Below, one piece after another: positions 10,546 to 22,172 of a DNA stretch of 64,000 bases; positions within the stretch are counted from its first letter, which is position 1, and the number at the start of each line of letters is the position of its first letter. Source of the stretch: Scalesia atractyloides (Eukaryota; Streptophyta; Magnoliopsida; Asterales; Asteraceae); NCBI GenBank assembly GCA_947069175.1, contig CAMTDV010000018.1, positions 37,956,869-38,020,868 of the forward strand, given 5' to 3'. A program made the position numbers and the translations under genes. The notes under the pieces were generated by a model. That model was given only the letters and a program-made list of their open reading frames with translations. It was not told the DNA's origin and did not search any database.

Positions 10546-13500
10546 TGTGACAATTGTGAAAAATCCCGGTAAAATTTGATTGGTACAAGTCCGTGGTAAC
10601 CTAACGTGATATGTATATCATGATGTTGCTGTGATTATGTGTGATGATACGAATTCTGGAACATGTGACACTGACTATAATAGGAGTATATGCGCAGTAA
10701 TTACCAAAAACCTTACGTTGACGTTATGCGTCACCTACATGGCAAGACAAAGTAGTGAATGGATTGACGACTCTGGGAACACGTCATGGTTGACATGACA
10801 CTATTAAAGGCCAACGATGTGAGGTTGGTGTCCTTAGCCTTTAACAACGTGTTAAACGAGGATTTGACGTTTAACAGCGCATTAAACATTCGATCATGAT
10901 TATTAGGCCAACAGTAGGGCCCTTTAAGATTCTAAGTTCACAAAACATCTTAGTTATGTGCCATAGACTCTGAAATAAGATTTGAAATGAATCGGAGCTC
11001 GGGCACGCAAAATGAGGCAGTCCCGGTTAGGGAAACGCCTTTGTGTTAGGAGCAATGAAAGACAAACCAAACAGGCAAGGAACGGTCAATCAAGCCTAAA
11101 ACACTTAAACTAACCTAATACGAGGCTTTTATGATTAAAACATAACCGGCCTCGGGTTTCAAGACGGTTATGCTCGCTTTTTAAAACCGAGTCTTTTGAC
11201 ACTAAGAACGCGAAAAACAGAGTCCGTTTCACAAATCGGGTACGCGTCTGAGACCTGAAAACGAACCTAAACGCGCCACCGAAGATAAACATCATCTTTT
11301 AACACGAAAAGACGAAGCACGACAAAGCGCGGGTAGGGTAGGGGCACCCCACCTATGCTGCCCCCTTATTATATATTTTTCTTGTCTTTTTTTTTTTCTC
11401 ATTTTTCTCAATCTTCTTCTTCATTTCCTTCAAAAATTCTGCACAAGAGCTTCCATTCTCAGCTGATCACCCTTTAATTCAGCCCAAAATCAACTCAAAA
11501 TCAAAGGTATACTTCAAGTTTTTCATTGTTTTGATGAAGATTTCTTGATTAAACATGAACTAGACAAAGAAAACTCCTTTTAATACATGATTATGGACGC
11601 TTTAAACATGGTTCTTGGCTGAATAAGAACACATCAGGGATTCCCTGATGTTATAGGGCAGCCAAGATCACAAAACTTTGGGTTTTGATACCCTAATCGA
11701 CACCTAATCGACCAAAAGCGATTAACAAAGTTATTAACCGAAAAATAGTGAAACAAAGCTTTATTGACATGGGTTAAGGCATGGTTGGATTGTTCTAGGT
11801 ATATAGGTATTGAATATGGCTCACAACCGCTTCTGGACTCAAGAAAAACACTTGGAATCGAAGAAATCACTAGGTATATCACCCGGAACTCGAAACTAGC
11901 ATAGGCAGAATATTGTCTGGACCATAACTTGGTCCGTGGGCATTTTATTGAGCTAAATTTTGGTGTGGTGATGTAGGGTATTGACAAGAAGGTCCACGTA
12001 AAATTGTATAATTTTTGGAATTTGTTACAATTTTTGGTGAATTTTTGACTGTTTTACAAAACGAAATTAAGAAAAAAGTACCAAACAAAGTCAATAAATC
12101 ACCAAAACTTACATTAACAATAAGGAACATATGGTAAAGGTTTTGGGAAGTTTCGGAGTCTATTGGTTGGGTTTTGATTTGGAATAAAAATCTGCGTTTT
12201 ATAAGTTTTCGGTAGCCGGAAACGCCTTGAAACAAAATCAGAAAAATCACAAATTTTTACAGGTAGTTCCTAGACATATAAGGAAGTTCCAGGAATATTT
12301 TGGGAATATTTGGATATCATATGATAAACAAAGTGAATTATTCGGTTAAATACTGTTTACAAATGATGTATTTGAGAAGTTAAAATAGCTTTATAAATTC
12401 CCAAAATAATTTTACTGGAATCTAGATATTTTTACTGAGTTTTAAAAAAAGTTCCAGGATTTTATGACCTATATAGTTTAAATGGGATTTTTCGACTTTT
12501 AAAACGCTTATTTTAACTAAATTCGGCAGTTTACCGGACAACGAACCGCCGAAACTGGGAACGGACCAAAACCTATTTTGACTATAATTGGAACACCGGG
12601 AGTATTTTAGGAGGTTCCAGGGTAAGCGGAACACTTTGGGTATGTTCCACCACCGTTCGGGAGAATCCCTGACGGCGAGAATGGAAACTCAAAATTGGGC
12701 TGCCTAAACTTCCCAAACACCCAAACTTCCTTAATGAAAAGTTAATATTTCTTAAATCACAAAACATTGACACTATTGGTATTCTCGTACCATTATCCAA
12801 ACGTTTCAGACAACCGACTTTGACTGGCACGCGAACTGGTGACCAGGAGCCAAACGTGAAACTAATCATACCCTAATATCCATCACCACACCATGATACT
12901 ATATGTATAACATGGACTGAAAATACCCACTTGGAGCCGAGTTATAGGCATTACCGACCTAGCAACTGATATTAGTAATTACTTGCATGAGTGTTGTTAA
13001 AGCCGAACAAGCTTACATATACTCCTATTGCTACCTGTGATGCTACTATCCTGTGAGTTTCACTTCCCCACTTTTGAATTGTTTTACTGTTTTCTAGGGA
13101 CTTGCATGTTACAAACGGTGTTAATTTCACCAACTTGGGAGTGAGTTTTACTCCACCACTTTTAAACTGTGTTACTATTTTCTGGGATGATTTGCATGCT
13201 ACAAAACTGTGTTAATTGCACCAACTTGAGGATGATGTAAATTTCCTAACTCAAGAATACCCCCAATACAAGTTATTAATATGAGCCGTGGGCAGTGGAT
13301 AGTACTATTGGTCTGACAAACCCAGTTGAGGCAGGATGATGCGATGCCAGCCATAAGTCAACTGCACTTGTCCTCATTTGGTTATGTTGTTAGGCATAAC
13401 TACACGGGGGCGTTGTACTGGACGTGACGCAGTCGGTGGACCGGGAGTGTCTGCGTGACACGGCCCGGGGTAAAACAGTCAAGGTTTCACTTGTACGCAC

Positions 13501-13884
13501 GTGACATTCCATCGGTGAACTGTGACTATGACCAGTGCAATTAAACTTGTTAACACATACTGTTCCACAACAACTATACCAGTGGAATTCCACCAGCAGT
13601 ATTTAGCTAACCCTTTTTTAAAACTAACATGCATTTCAGGTAACTTGAGACTTACGTGATCTGTGTATGTTGTTCAAGACGTGTTTGTAGACGAATCCTG
13701 ATATAGACGCATGCAGCTTAGAAGACTTATGTGGTTCATGGGAACACGCAGTTGTAACATACATGTAATATGTAATCAACATTTTGTAAGTAATAAAATG
13801 TAGTGACTTTATTAACAATGCGCTTGTACCAGAGGTGTCTGTTGCATCCCGTGTTTTACTTCCGCTGCAATTTGGGGTGTGACA
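10546..13884 (+). repeat. 5' LTR of LARD
   Basis: 3,339 bp, from TGTGACAATTGTG to GGGGTGTGACA. TATA-like TTATTATATATTTTTC lies near 11366-11381. It retains a block at about 12600-12680 that the 3' LTR lost. Open frames inside are short and chance-like; no gene is supported. Confidence 0.88.
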
Positions 13885-13889
13885 GAAGA

Positions 13890-13902
13890 TGGTATCAGAG
13901 CC
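13890..13902 (+). other. Primer-binding site of LARD
   Basis: TGGTATCAGAGCC, perfectly complementary to the initiator tRNA-Met 3' end, five bases after the 5' LTR. Confidence 0.92.
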
Positions 13903-14055
13903 ATTAGTTATAGAGAATTAGGTGCCTTTGAGGAAACCTAGACTATAACTATAGGCTCGAACTTTAGTGGACATCATTGGAGAAATTAACATGTATTCAA
14001 GGTCGTTAGTGAACACTTTAAAGTACCCTATTTGCATGTACCAGGATGACCTTGT

Positions 14056-16644
14056 TGTCACACCCTCAATTTCCACTTGCAAAGTATTACCGCGAGGCGT
14101 GTGATCAAACCAGAATCTCAGACACTAGCAATATCGAACGACTCTATATGTTTTATTTAAACGTTTTCTGGAAACATTTGTTGTAACCATTCGTAGTCAT
14201 TTTCAAAATATCATAGTTTCAAAGTTTAGCGGAAGCATTAAAGTAAAGTAACGGGCGCCAACATAAACGCCAAAACCAAAATCCTAAACATTATTCGTAA
14301 ATAAGACTCGATAAAAATGTCTTGATCAAATGCAAGTGAGTGCACCTAGCGCTCCTAGCGTCCTGAGAAACATGTAAAAAAACAAGTGTCAACTTTAAAG
14401 AAGAGTGAGTTCACAGGTTTTTATAAGTTCACAATTTCGGTTTAAAAGTTTGTGTTTCCCCGTTATCCCTAACCCGGGATAACGACTTAGTTCCATTATT
14501 CCTAACCCGGAATAATAATGTTGGTTCGTAAATAAGTTCAATATTAACATGTAGGTAGCGAGCCTAAAGTTACGTCACATAAGAGTTCGCGATCGAAGCT
14601 GACTGTTGTTGCCTCAGTGTTGCCAGGTCTATCACTAACCATGGCGAAAGTTAGGCCAAATTAATCACCCGTTGACCATTCCCGGTTGGCTAGCGCGACT
14701 AGCTCGGGTGGGGCTTGTCGGGCCCAGTAGTACTACTATAATTTCCCCGCTATTTAACCCAATACTAACGATCCGAGAGTTGGTTGAGGACTTTCGTGAT
14801 AAAGCTACTTAGTGACCATAACGTATATTAACATTAACTTAGTTACCGAATAGTTAACGGCGTTATTTTCGCATAACATAAAAAGATAGAGTTGTAGAGA
14901 GTGTACATGTTTCTCCCCTGTTGTTTAAAACCGGATAAAATAGGGGCCGTGAACTCACCTTAAATTGCTCGGTTAGAATAACGCAAAAGAAGCAAATGAT
15001 GGAACCACTAATCGCGTCTTAACATGCCAACCGTTTTAAAGTTAGTGTGTGAACACACTGACACAAAACCCTACGCATAACTAACACACAGTACGGCACA
15101 CGTCATAACCAATTCGAAACCATAATCATGCATGCAAAGTATCGTCATACAAAATAATGATCAAACCAACTTGTCATAAACACAGATTAACTCATACAAC
15201 ACTTAGGTACACACAAACGCAAGTTATCATGTTTCAGCTTGTACGCGCATAACTGGGCTGTTTTCAAGGATTTTTATAAAATAGTTCCAACGTTCCAAAA
15301 ATTCCAATGTTTTTACGAAAGATATCAATTAGACTGTAGAATTTATTGTAAACTTTTCAAATCCTAAATCTTTACCAATTATTTATAAACATTTATATAC
15401 TAAGCTGAAGTCAGATTCATCGCTTTCTGACCGCAGTCCACGAGAAAAATTATTTAAAAATCATCGTTCATCCAATTAACAAAATTCCAGAGGGAGCTTT
15501 TCTGAAATTCCCATCTCCACTTACTGTACACATTTCGTGACCAAACCCCATACAGACTATGAGATCTGACTTGATAATCAACTAGCAAATTCTACAGAAT
15601 TTATGCAGCTTCAGCTGCTGCACTAAATAACCACTTAAAAATAGCAAACTACCTCAGAAAAATATGAATCCAGTACCATTTGAAGCGTTTTTAAAAAATA
15701 TACGTCTTAGGCTTCAGAAATTCCACTTTTCGATAAATAATGATCAGGTTACAGCCAACTGAAGTTGGCTGTAAATGCCAATCAGCTTACTGTTTTCGAC
15801 TTTATCGCACTAGAACATGTTTAAACGATCATGACGCTTAGGTGTATTGATTAACAGCAGGTTAATTTGTCAAATATCATCATATATATCAATATTCAAA
15901 CCCTAATTATATATCATGATCTTTATCGATAAAACGCAGCCTACGATTTTAGTATTCAACATATCATCACAACCGCAAGGATTCGCACATTCATCCGAAC
16001 TAATCATAAATCACAACACTTTTTCACACTAATAATCCTACAAACACATAATCATGATCAAGATTACACAAAATCTAGTGTGAATCGCAAAACAATTAAA
16101 CCCTAACCTTGAAACGATGATGCTTAGCGAACCGGGACAAGCTTGGAATCAATCCGTGAGGTGTGAGGTTTGCGCGACCGTGAGAGGGGGGGGCTGCCGT
16201 CGACCTTCTTCTAGGGATTAGGGTTTCTCTTTTTTTTTGAACATCCCGATGCATACATACATATAATATAACAAGGGGAGGGGGGCAGTTTGGGTAAGTG
16301 CCTTGGGCCTCAAGTTTAGGTTATTTCCTTGGGCCGCAAGGAGGTGTGGGTCGCAAGGGGGTGTGGTTGGCGGGTTGGGTTTGCTTGGTCGCGAAGTCGA
16401 AACGTTTCACAAGCTTGGTTCGGTTTATAAATAAAAGTCACTAAAATATTATTTGCGACATGGAGTTTATAAAATATTAAATCACAAACGTCTAATAACA
16501 CATAGCACATAATTTACCCTATAGATTCACAAAGTTAGCGTAGTTATTGCGAGCGTGTAATTTAATTCTCCGAATTAAATCAGCGTAGGAGTGAATAATC
16601 ATAAAGTAGAGCGTTTAAGATACCTGAAAAGCCGGGATGTCACA
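14056..16644 (-). repeat. 3' LTR of B
   Basis: 2,589 bp, plus-strand ends TGTCACACCCTC and GCCGGGATGTCACA. It is colinear with the LTR at 22173. A perfect 26-bp inverted repeat (arms TTACAGCCAACT/AGTTGGCTGTAA) is at 15749-15774. No gene inside. Confidence 0.9.
15749..15774. repeat. Perfect 26-bp inverted repeat in B LTR
   Basis: 12-bp arms around a GA centre; the identical structure is in the other LTR at 23861-23886. A stable hairpin on either strand. Confidence 0.85.
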
Positions 16645-16800
16645 TTATCCCCATGTTGAAAGAATTTTCGTCCCGAAAATTGAGTAAACGCGGTTTAGAA
16701 TGCAACGCACACAAGTTCAGTTTGTTAGAATGGTAGAAGTAAATCCCAGGCTGTCACATCATCCCCATGTTGAAAGAATTTCGTCCCGAAATTTAGTTGG
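16645..16800 (-). repeat. Duplicated PPT/LTR-edge segment of B
   Basis: The sequence ATCCCCATGTTGAAAGAATT with the following CGTCCCGAAA block occurs twice, at about 16647-16681 and 16762-16796, each preceded by TGTCACAT. In the minus sense this is the CGAAATTTCGGGACG-type box, the PPT and the first bases of the LTR. The inner copy has the beginnings of an LTR (TGTGACA, minus sense), so the junction seems to have been duplicated as a tandem of about 110 bp. Confidence 0.65.
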
Positions 16801-17308
16801 CGGTAACGTCAGATTGCTGCTTAGCTGCAAAAAGGTGTGGATATTTGCTTTTCATTTGGTCCTCTCTTTCCCACGTGAACTCTGGTCCACGCTTAGAGTT
16901 CCAACGAACCTTGACGATCGGTATCTTGCTGTGCCTTCAAGTCTTGATCTCACGGTCCATGATCTCGATAGGTTGTTCCACAAAATGCAGTTGCTCATCC
17001 ACTTGAATCTCATCCAATGGAATGACTAGGGTCTCATCTGATAAACACTTCTTCAGATTGGACACATGAAAAACGTTGTGAACTCCACTGAGTTCAGCAT
17101 GAAGGTCTAACTGATAAGCTACGGGCCCGATACGCTTCGAAATCACAAATGGGCCTACGTACCGTGGATTTAGTTTGCCTCGTTTCCCAAAAAGATTTAC
17201 ACCCTTCCAAGGTGACACTTTCAGTAGGACGCGGTCGCCTACTTGAAATTCGAGCGGTTTGCGTCGTTGATTAGCGTAACTTTTCTGTCGATCTCGTGCC
17301 GCTGCCAT
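16793..17308 (-). pseudogene. B integrase C-terminus and chromodomain
   Basis: The minus frame from 17308 encodes the integrase C-terminal domain (KPLEFQVGDRVLLKVSPWKG, GKLNPRYVGPF, LSGVHNVFHVSNLKKCL). A TGA at 16937-16939 separates it from a chromodomain (KIPIVKVRWNSKRGPEFTWE) that ends at TAA 16793-16795. Chromodomains direct integration to particular chromatin and mark chromoviruses. The end of the gene runs directly into the PPT box, as is normal for Tekay-like elements. Confidence 0.88.
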
Positions 17309-17320
17309 GCAGTTTCTGAT

Positions 17321-18082
17321 TTACAGAATCTTTTCAGTAGCCTCAAGTATCAACTCAGGACCTGTGAGTTGACTGCCACTGACTTCTGCCCAACAGACCG
17401 GTGATCTACATTTGCGACCGTACAATGCTTCACACGGTGCTGCCTGAATACTCGTATGGTAACTGTTGCTATACGAGAATTCCACTAAAGGCAGATGGAT
17501 TTCCCAACTGTTCCCGAAGTCTACCACGCATGCCCTAAGCATGTCCTCCAAGGTCTGAATGGTCCTTTCACTTTGACCATACGTCTGAGGGTGATAAGTT
17601 GTGCTCATATCTAAGCGTGTACCCAACGCTTTCTGAAGTGACTGCCAAAAGTTGGACATGAAACGAGCATCTCTGTCTGAGATGATGGACGTTGGCACCC
17701 CGTGCCGAGAAACTACTTCCTTAATGTAGATGCGAGTCAACTTATCCATCTTATCTGTTTCTTTGGTCGCTAGGAAGTGTGCAGACTTAGTTAGACAATC
17801 CACGATTACCCAGATGGTATCGCAACCACTCGGAGTTCGCGGGGGTTTAGTGATAAAGTCCATCGAGATCTGATCCCATTTCCACACTGGGATCTCAGGT
17901 TGTTGAAGTAACCCTGATGGCTTCTGGTATTCCACCTTGACTTTCGCACAAGTCAAACACTTGCTCACGTAGGTGGCTATATCTGCTTTCATGTTGGGCC
18001 ACCAGTACGCGGCTTTAAGGTCTTGATACATCTTATCCGAACCAGGATGGACAGAGTATCGGGATTTGTGAGCTTCGTCCAT
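17321..18082 (-). pseudogene. B integrase zinc and catalytic core
   Basis: The integrase inserts the element cDNA into the host chromosome. The N-terminal HHCC zinc finger is visible (H of DEAHKSRYSVH and the CLTCAK cysteines). The catalytic D,D,E triad can be traced: ISMDFI, SDRDARF and the E of GQSERTIQTLEDML. QTYG replaces the usual QTDG next to the last motif. Ends at a stop at 17321 in what should be continuous reading into the C-terminal domain; a stop also separates it from the upstream frame near 18100. Confidence 0.9.
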
Positions 18083-18103
18083 AACTAGCTTCCTGAGGTC
18101 TCC

Positions 18104-18661
18104 TTAGAGAGGTACCCATATACGATTCATGAAATACCGAGCACCATTGGGTTTCACTTCCCAATCGCGTTCCATCTTTCCCACAGATTCGGCCTTGATA
18201 TTCTCTTCCTTAACTGCTTCTAGCTGCGCGTCGCGTATCTGTTCGGGTAACCCAGAATGAATTGTGAACTGTAGTGCTCGTACCCGACGAGGTTTCAAGT
18301 GCTCCTTCCGACTGAGGGCATCAGCTACCACGTTAGCTTTACCCGGGTGATACCGAAATGCTGCTTCTTGTTTATCACCCCAAGCATACTTGGTGCCCTT
18401 CTGGGTGAGAGTGGTAAGCGGTTGTGCGATCTTGGAAAATCCCTCGATGAAACGTCTGTAGTAACCAGCCAAACCCAAAAATTGGCGGATCTCTGTCGGT
18501 GTCCTGGGTACCTCCCAGTTCTTGATAGCATCGATCTTGGCGGGATCAACGTCTATACCCTTTTCATTCACGATATGCCTGAGGAACTGAACTTCCCGAA
18601 TCCAGAAATCACACTTCGAAAGCTTGGCATATAGTTTCTCCTGTTGAAGTAGTTCCAGCAA
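18104..18661 (-). pseudogene. B RT C-terminus fused in frame to post-RNase H segment
   Basis: Starts in the RT thumb (LLQQEKLYAKLSKCDFW, IRQFLGLAGYYRRFI). Residue 102 (EAAF) is then followed directly by RYHPGKANVVADALSRK, which belongs to the end of RNase H. Compared with element D, about 115 residues are missing, including the RNase H DAS, DLELGA and DHKSL motifs with the catalytic acids. The deletion (near 18355) kept the frame. It continues into the tether and start of integrase and ends with a stop at 18104. A replication-competent gypsy needs RNase H, so B is non-autonomous. Confidence 0.85.
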
Positions 18662-18700
18662 TAATCGCAGATGCTCCGCATGTTCTTCTTCACCCTTAGA

Positions 18701-20065
18701 TTAGATGAGTATATCATCGATGAACACGATGACAAACTTGTCGAGATACGGCTTACACACGCGGTTCATGAGGTCCATGAACATCGCGGGTGCATTTGTA
18801 AGACCGAAGGGCATGACCAAGAACTCATAATGGCCATACCGAGTGCGAAATGCTGTCTTGGAGATATCCTCCTCCCTGACACGTAGCTGGTGATAACCGA
18901 GCCGTAGATCAATCTTGGAATAGTAGCTTGACCCTTGAAGCTGGTCGAAAAGATCGTCGATGCGAGGTAATGGGTATCGGTTCTGGACGGTAACCTTATT
19001 GAGTTCCCTGTAGTCAATGCACATGCGGAAGGTCCCGGTCTTCTTCTTGACAAAAAGCACCGGAGCTCCCCATGGCGAAGTACTGGGTCGGAAAAATCCT
19101 TTTTCCAACAATTCCTGAAGCTGGGTAGACTGCTCTTGCAGCTCTGCTGGAGCTAAGCGGTACGGGGCCTTAGCGATAGGAGTCGCATGGTTCGCCAATT
19201 CGATTTCAAACTCCACTTGTCGATGTGGTGGAAGACCGGGTAACTCCTCTGGAAACACATCGGGAAAGTCACGGACGACAGGGATATCTTCAATCCGCTT
19301 CTCGTCCTTAGACTGCTCGGTGACTAGTGCGAGCAAAGCAAAAGAGTTCTTTCTCCGAAGATACTTCTGAGCTTGCATGTAAGAGATGATGTTCGTGACG
19401 AAGCCTGCCTTCTCGCCTTGCACCATCAAGACTTTGTCGCTAGAGAGCGGAATACGGATAGCTTTCTCGAAACAGAGAACTTCAGCTCGGACGTCAGATA
19501 GCCAGTCCATTCCGGCTACCACATCAAAACTACCCAGGGTAGTTGTCATCAGATCAATGGTAAAGGTGTGACCCTCGAGTTTAAGTTGACAGCTGGTTAC
19601 TAAATGGGTCACATCTACAGATTTACCATCGGCTAGCTCTATGACGTAAGGGGTCTCTAGGGGTTTAGGCGTGAGATTTAGGTTCTTCCTAAAAGACTCA
19701 GATATAAAATTCTTATCCGCACCCGTATCAAAAAGTACAATAGCAAAATGATCGTTAAGGGGAAACTTACCAGTGACCACATTCGAGTCGTTTCTGGCCT
19801 CTCCACGGCCCAGCGTGAATGCACGACCTTTGGCACCTCCTGTGCCACCATTTCCATTGTTGCCATTGTTGTTATTGTTGTTGTTGTTGTTGTTGTGGTT
19901 GTTGTTGTTCCCACCATTGTTGTTGTTGCGAAGCTGCGGGCAGTCTTGCTTGAAATGGCCAGTACTACCGCACTTATAGCATCCCCGGTTATTACCTTGC
20001 TGTTGACCCTGGTGCTGGTTCTGATTTTGTCGTGTCATGATCTCCCCGCGACAATCCTTTGCCAC
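18701..20065 (-). pseudogene. B gag C-terminus (zinc knuckle), protease and reverse transcriptase
   Basis: A 454-codon minus frame. Residues about 28-43 form a CCHC zinc knuckle (CYKCGSTGHFKQDC) that binds RNA in the capsid. A poly-asparagine run follows, from a TTG/TTGTTG microsatellite at about 19860-19925. Protease has the active-site LFDTGADKNFI near residue 113. RT begins around EKRIEDIPVVRDFPDVFPEE, includes SPWGAPVLFVKKKTG and the catalytic FIDD at 18713-18724, and stops at TAA 18701-18703 where a Y codon is expected (ILIYS). One substitution there separates this from a working RT frame; upstream gag is in other frames. Confidence 0.92.
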
Positions 20066-21075
20066 GTGTCCTGTATTGCCACATCGTTGGTAGCGATTTC
20101 CAGCGCAAGGGCCATGATGATGGAGGTTACAACGATTACATTGCGGCTTTCGACCCGCATAGCCGCTTGAGTTCTGGGTGTTGTTGGCAGACTGATTTTT
20201 GTGACCCCGATTGTTGTTGAAGTTGTTGGACCGCTTCTGGTTTCCTTGTTGCGGCTGGGCTGATAAGACTGTCGAGTAGGGGAGTCTTCAAATTTTCTTT
20301 TGTTGTCAGGGACAATTTCAGTTGCACCCCTAGGTGGCAACTTCCTTTGCTCCACCGCCTTATCGGTGAGTTTATGCGCCAGCCTAATCGCTTGATACTC
20401 CGTCGTAGGGTTGCTAGACATTACCATGCCCTAGATCTCAGGGACTAGACCCCCAAGATAAAACTCAAGTCGTTTTTCAACGGGGTTAGCCAAATCGGGA
20501 CAAAGGAGCACCAGATCATGATGTTTTGCCGTGTACGCTTCAACTTCTGACCCGACCATCTTGTGGTTCCATAACTCCTGTTCCAACTGTTGAACTCTGT
20601 CTCGTGGACAATATTCCTCCTTGATTAGGGCCTTAAATTTGGTCCAGGCCATTGCGTTCGCCGCAAGAAGTCCGTGCGTTTGGACTTGTGCGTTCCACCA
20701 GGTCAATGCCCATCTTCCAACGTTGAGGCAGCATACTTGACCTTATTAGCTTCAAGGCAATTGCACATCTCGAAAAACGATTCAGACTTTTCAATCCAAC
20801 GGACCAGTCCTATGGGTCCTTCAACACTCGTGAACTTGCTCGGTTTTGCATCCAGGAACATCTTGTAGGGGTTAAGACCCCCTCCTGAGGATAAAGATAG
20901 GTAGTCAACGAGAAAGTCTACTAGCCCAACTATTAGATTTTCCCATGAAAATTTAATAATGGTTACATGCTGGTGGGTTATGAACACCTACCTGAGCAGC
21001 ATTCACGTGTTCTTGGATTAATGCAGCCAATTCTTCAGTCGACATGTTGAGGTTTCCGCGACGACAGGTTGCCAT
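20035..21075 (-). pseudogene. B gag (matrix/capsid part)
   Basis: The start ATG at 21075 (MATCRRGNLNMSTEEL) opens a capsid-like gag. Recognisable blocks are GPIGLVRWIEKSESFF, the TWWNAQ capsid motif near 20700 and the region before the zinc knuckle. The frame is broken near 20940, 20705 and 20430 and ends in an alternative frame to 20035. Homologous to gag of D (57136) and TR-GAG (28577). Confidence 0.85.
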
Positions 21076-21335
21076 TTCAGATCTTCGCAAGACAACACAA
21101 ATACACACCGATAAGTATATATATCCAATATAGTTATCATATTCCACACTTCAATAATCACACAAATTATGTCAACCCGACAATTTAAACAATCAAAAGG
21201 AACATTCGATTAAATAAATTGCAATGTCTCACAAAATACCAAACAAACATCTCAGTTTAATTATAAAATTTCAAGTTCAAACATAAGTGGAAACAAACAA
21301 ACTAAAGGAAACAAAACGAGGATTGGCGAGATGAG

Positions 21336-21970
21336 TTAGTCATCTATGTCTCCATCTCCCAAGTCGCTATCACTTCCGTCATCCTCTGCGGCGTTTTCAG
21401 CTTCAACAGCCGGGTTCTGTTCCGGCTCTTCTTCCTCCGGATCCTCCTCCGGGTCTTCCTCTGGATCCTCCTCTTCGTCCTCTACCGGCGCTGGAGGGGC
21501 CGGTGCCGGTGCGGGTACTGGGACAGGTGGTGCTTGCTTCTGCTCCAGTTCTTGAATCCTCCAACTGGACTCAAGAACTATGTCTTTGAGCCAGTCAGCC
21601 CTCAGCCGCTCAGCATGAAAGTCCTTAGCTAAAATGTTTCGAACTCTCTTATTCTCATATTGCTCTTCCTCGAGCTCTCCAGTTTTACCAGTTAGCTGAA
21701 GTATCATCCATCCCTGTGCTTCGATAGTCTCCTGCATTCTCTCTAGCTGTTCCTTAACACGTCTCTAAGTAGATCGTCCCCCACTCCTAAAGAGTTGACC
21801 GGTTCGACCGGTATAGCGGTGGTCGGACGGGAGGACGACTCCCCTCCTAGAGCGAGTCTTTTCCTAGCAGCTGAGCGTGTCTCCACGCCACGAGGTGGTG
21901 AGGGTTCGACCATGGGTGCCTTCCCCGGCGCCCTTGATTGTCGAGATCGGTCGGATGATGATGATGACAT
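21336..21970 (-). pseudogene. Upstream acidic/coiled-coil ORF of B
   Basis: Between PBS and gag. The first part (21970-21743) begins with MSSSSSDRSRQ and is Arg/Ser-rich; it ends at TAG just before a second frame (21737-21336) that has a helical coiled-coil-like stretch and a C-terminal Pro-Ala and poly-Glu/Asp tail (EEDPEEDPEED repeats encoded by a microsatellite at about 21420-21490). A frame change near 21740 looks like an indel in a once continuous ORF. D has an ORF at the same place (55872), so it is a family feature. The function is unknown. Confidence 0.6.
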
Positions 21971-22156
21971 AGCCTGCTAGGTTGGTGTAGTTAGTTACGA
22001 GTTGCGTATATCACAATATACATATATATCTCACATAGAACAATTGTAGTATAACACATAACAAGATATCACAGTTCGGTGCCAACTAAGTCTAGTGTCG
22101 TGTAACAGCTATAGTTAGGTCTACTTTTAATGCAAACCTGGTTCTCTATAGCTAGA

Positions 22157-22169
22157 GGCTCTGATACCA
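22157..22169 (-). other. Primer-binding site of B
   Basis: In the minus sense TGGTATCAGAGCC, initiator tRNA-Met type, three bases from the 5' LTR. Confidence 0.92.
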
Positions 22170-22172
22170 ATC

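Noticed and set aside
19748..20170. Long Val/Ile/Leu-rich plus-strand frames resembling membrane proteins
   Set aside because: They are antisense to the poly-Asn microsatellite and gag of B.
21346..21555. Ser/Gly-rich plus-strand frame
   Set aside because: Antisense shadow of the acidic ORF of B.
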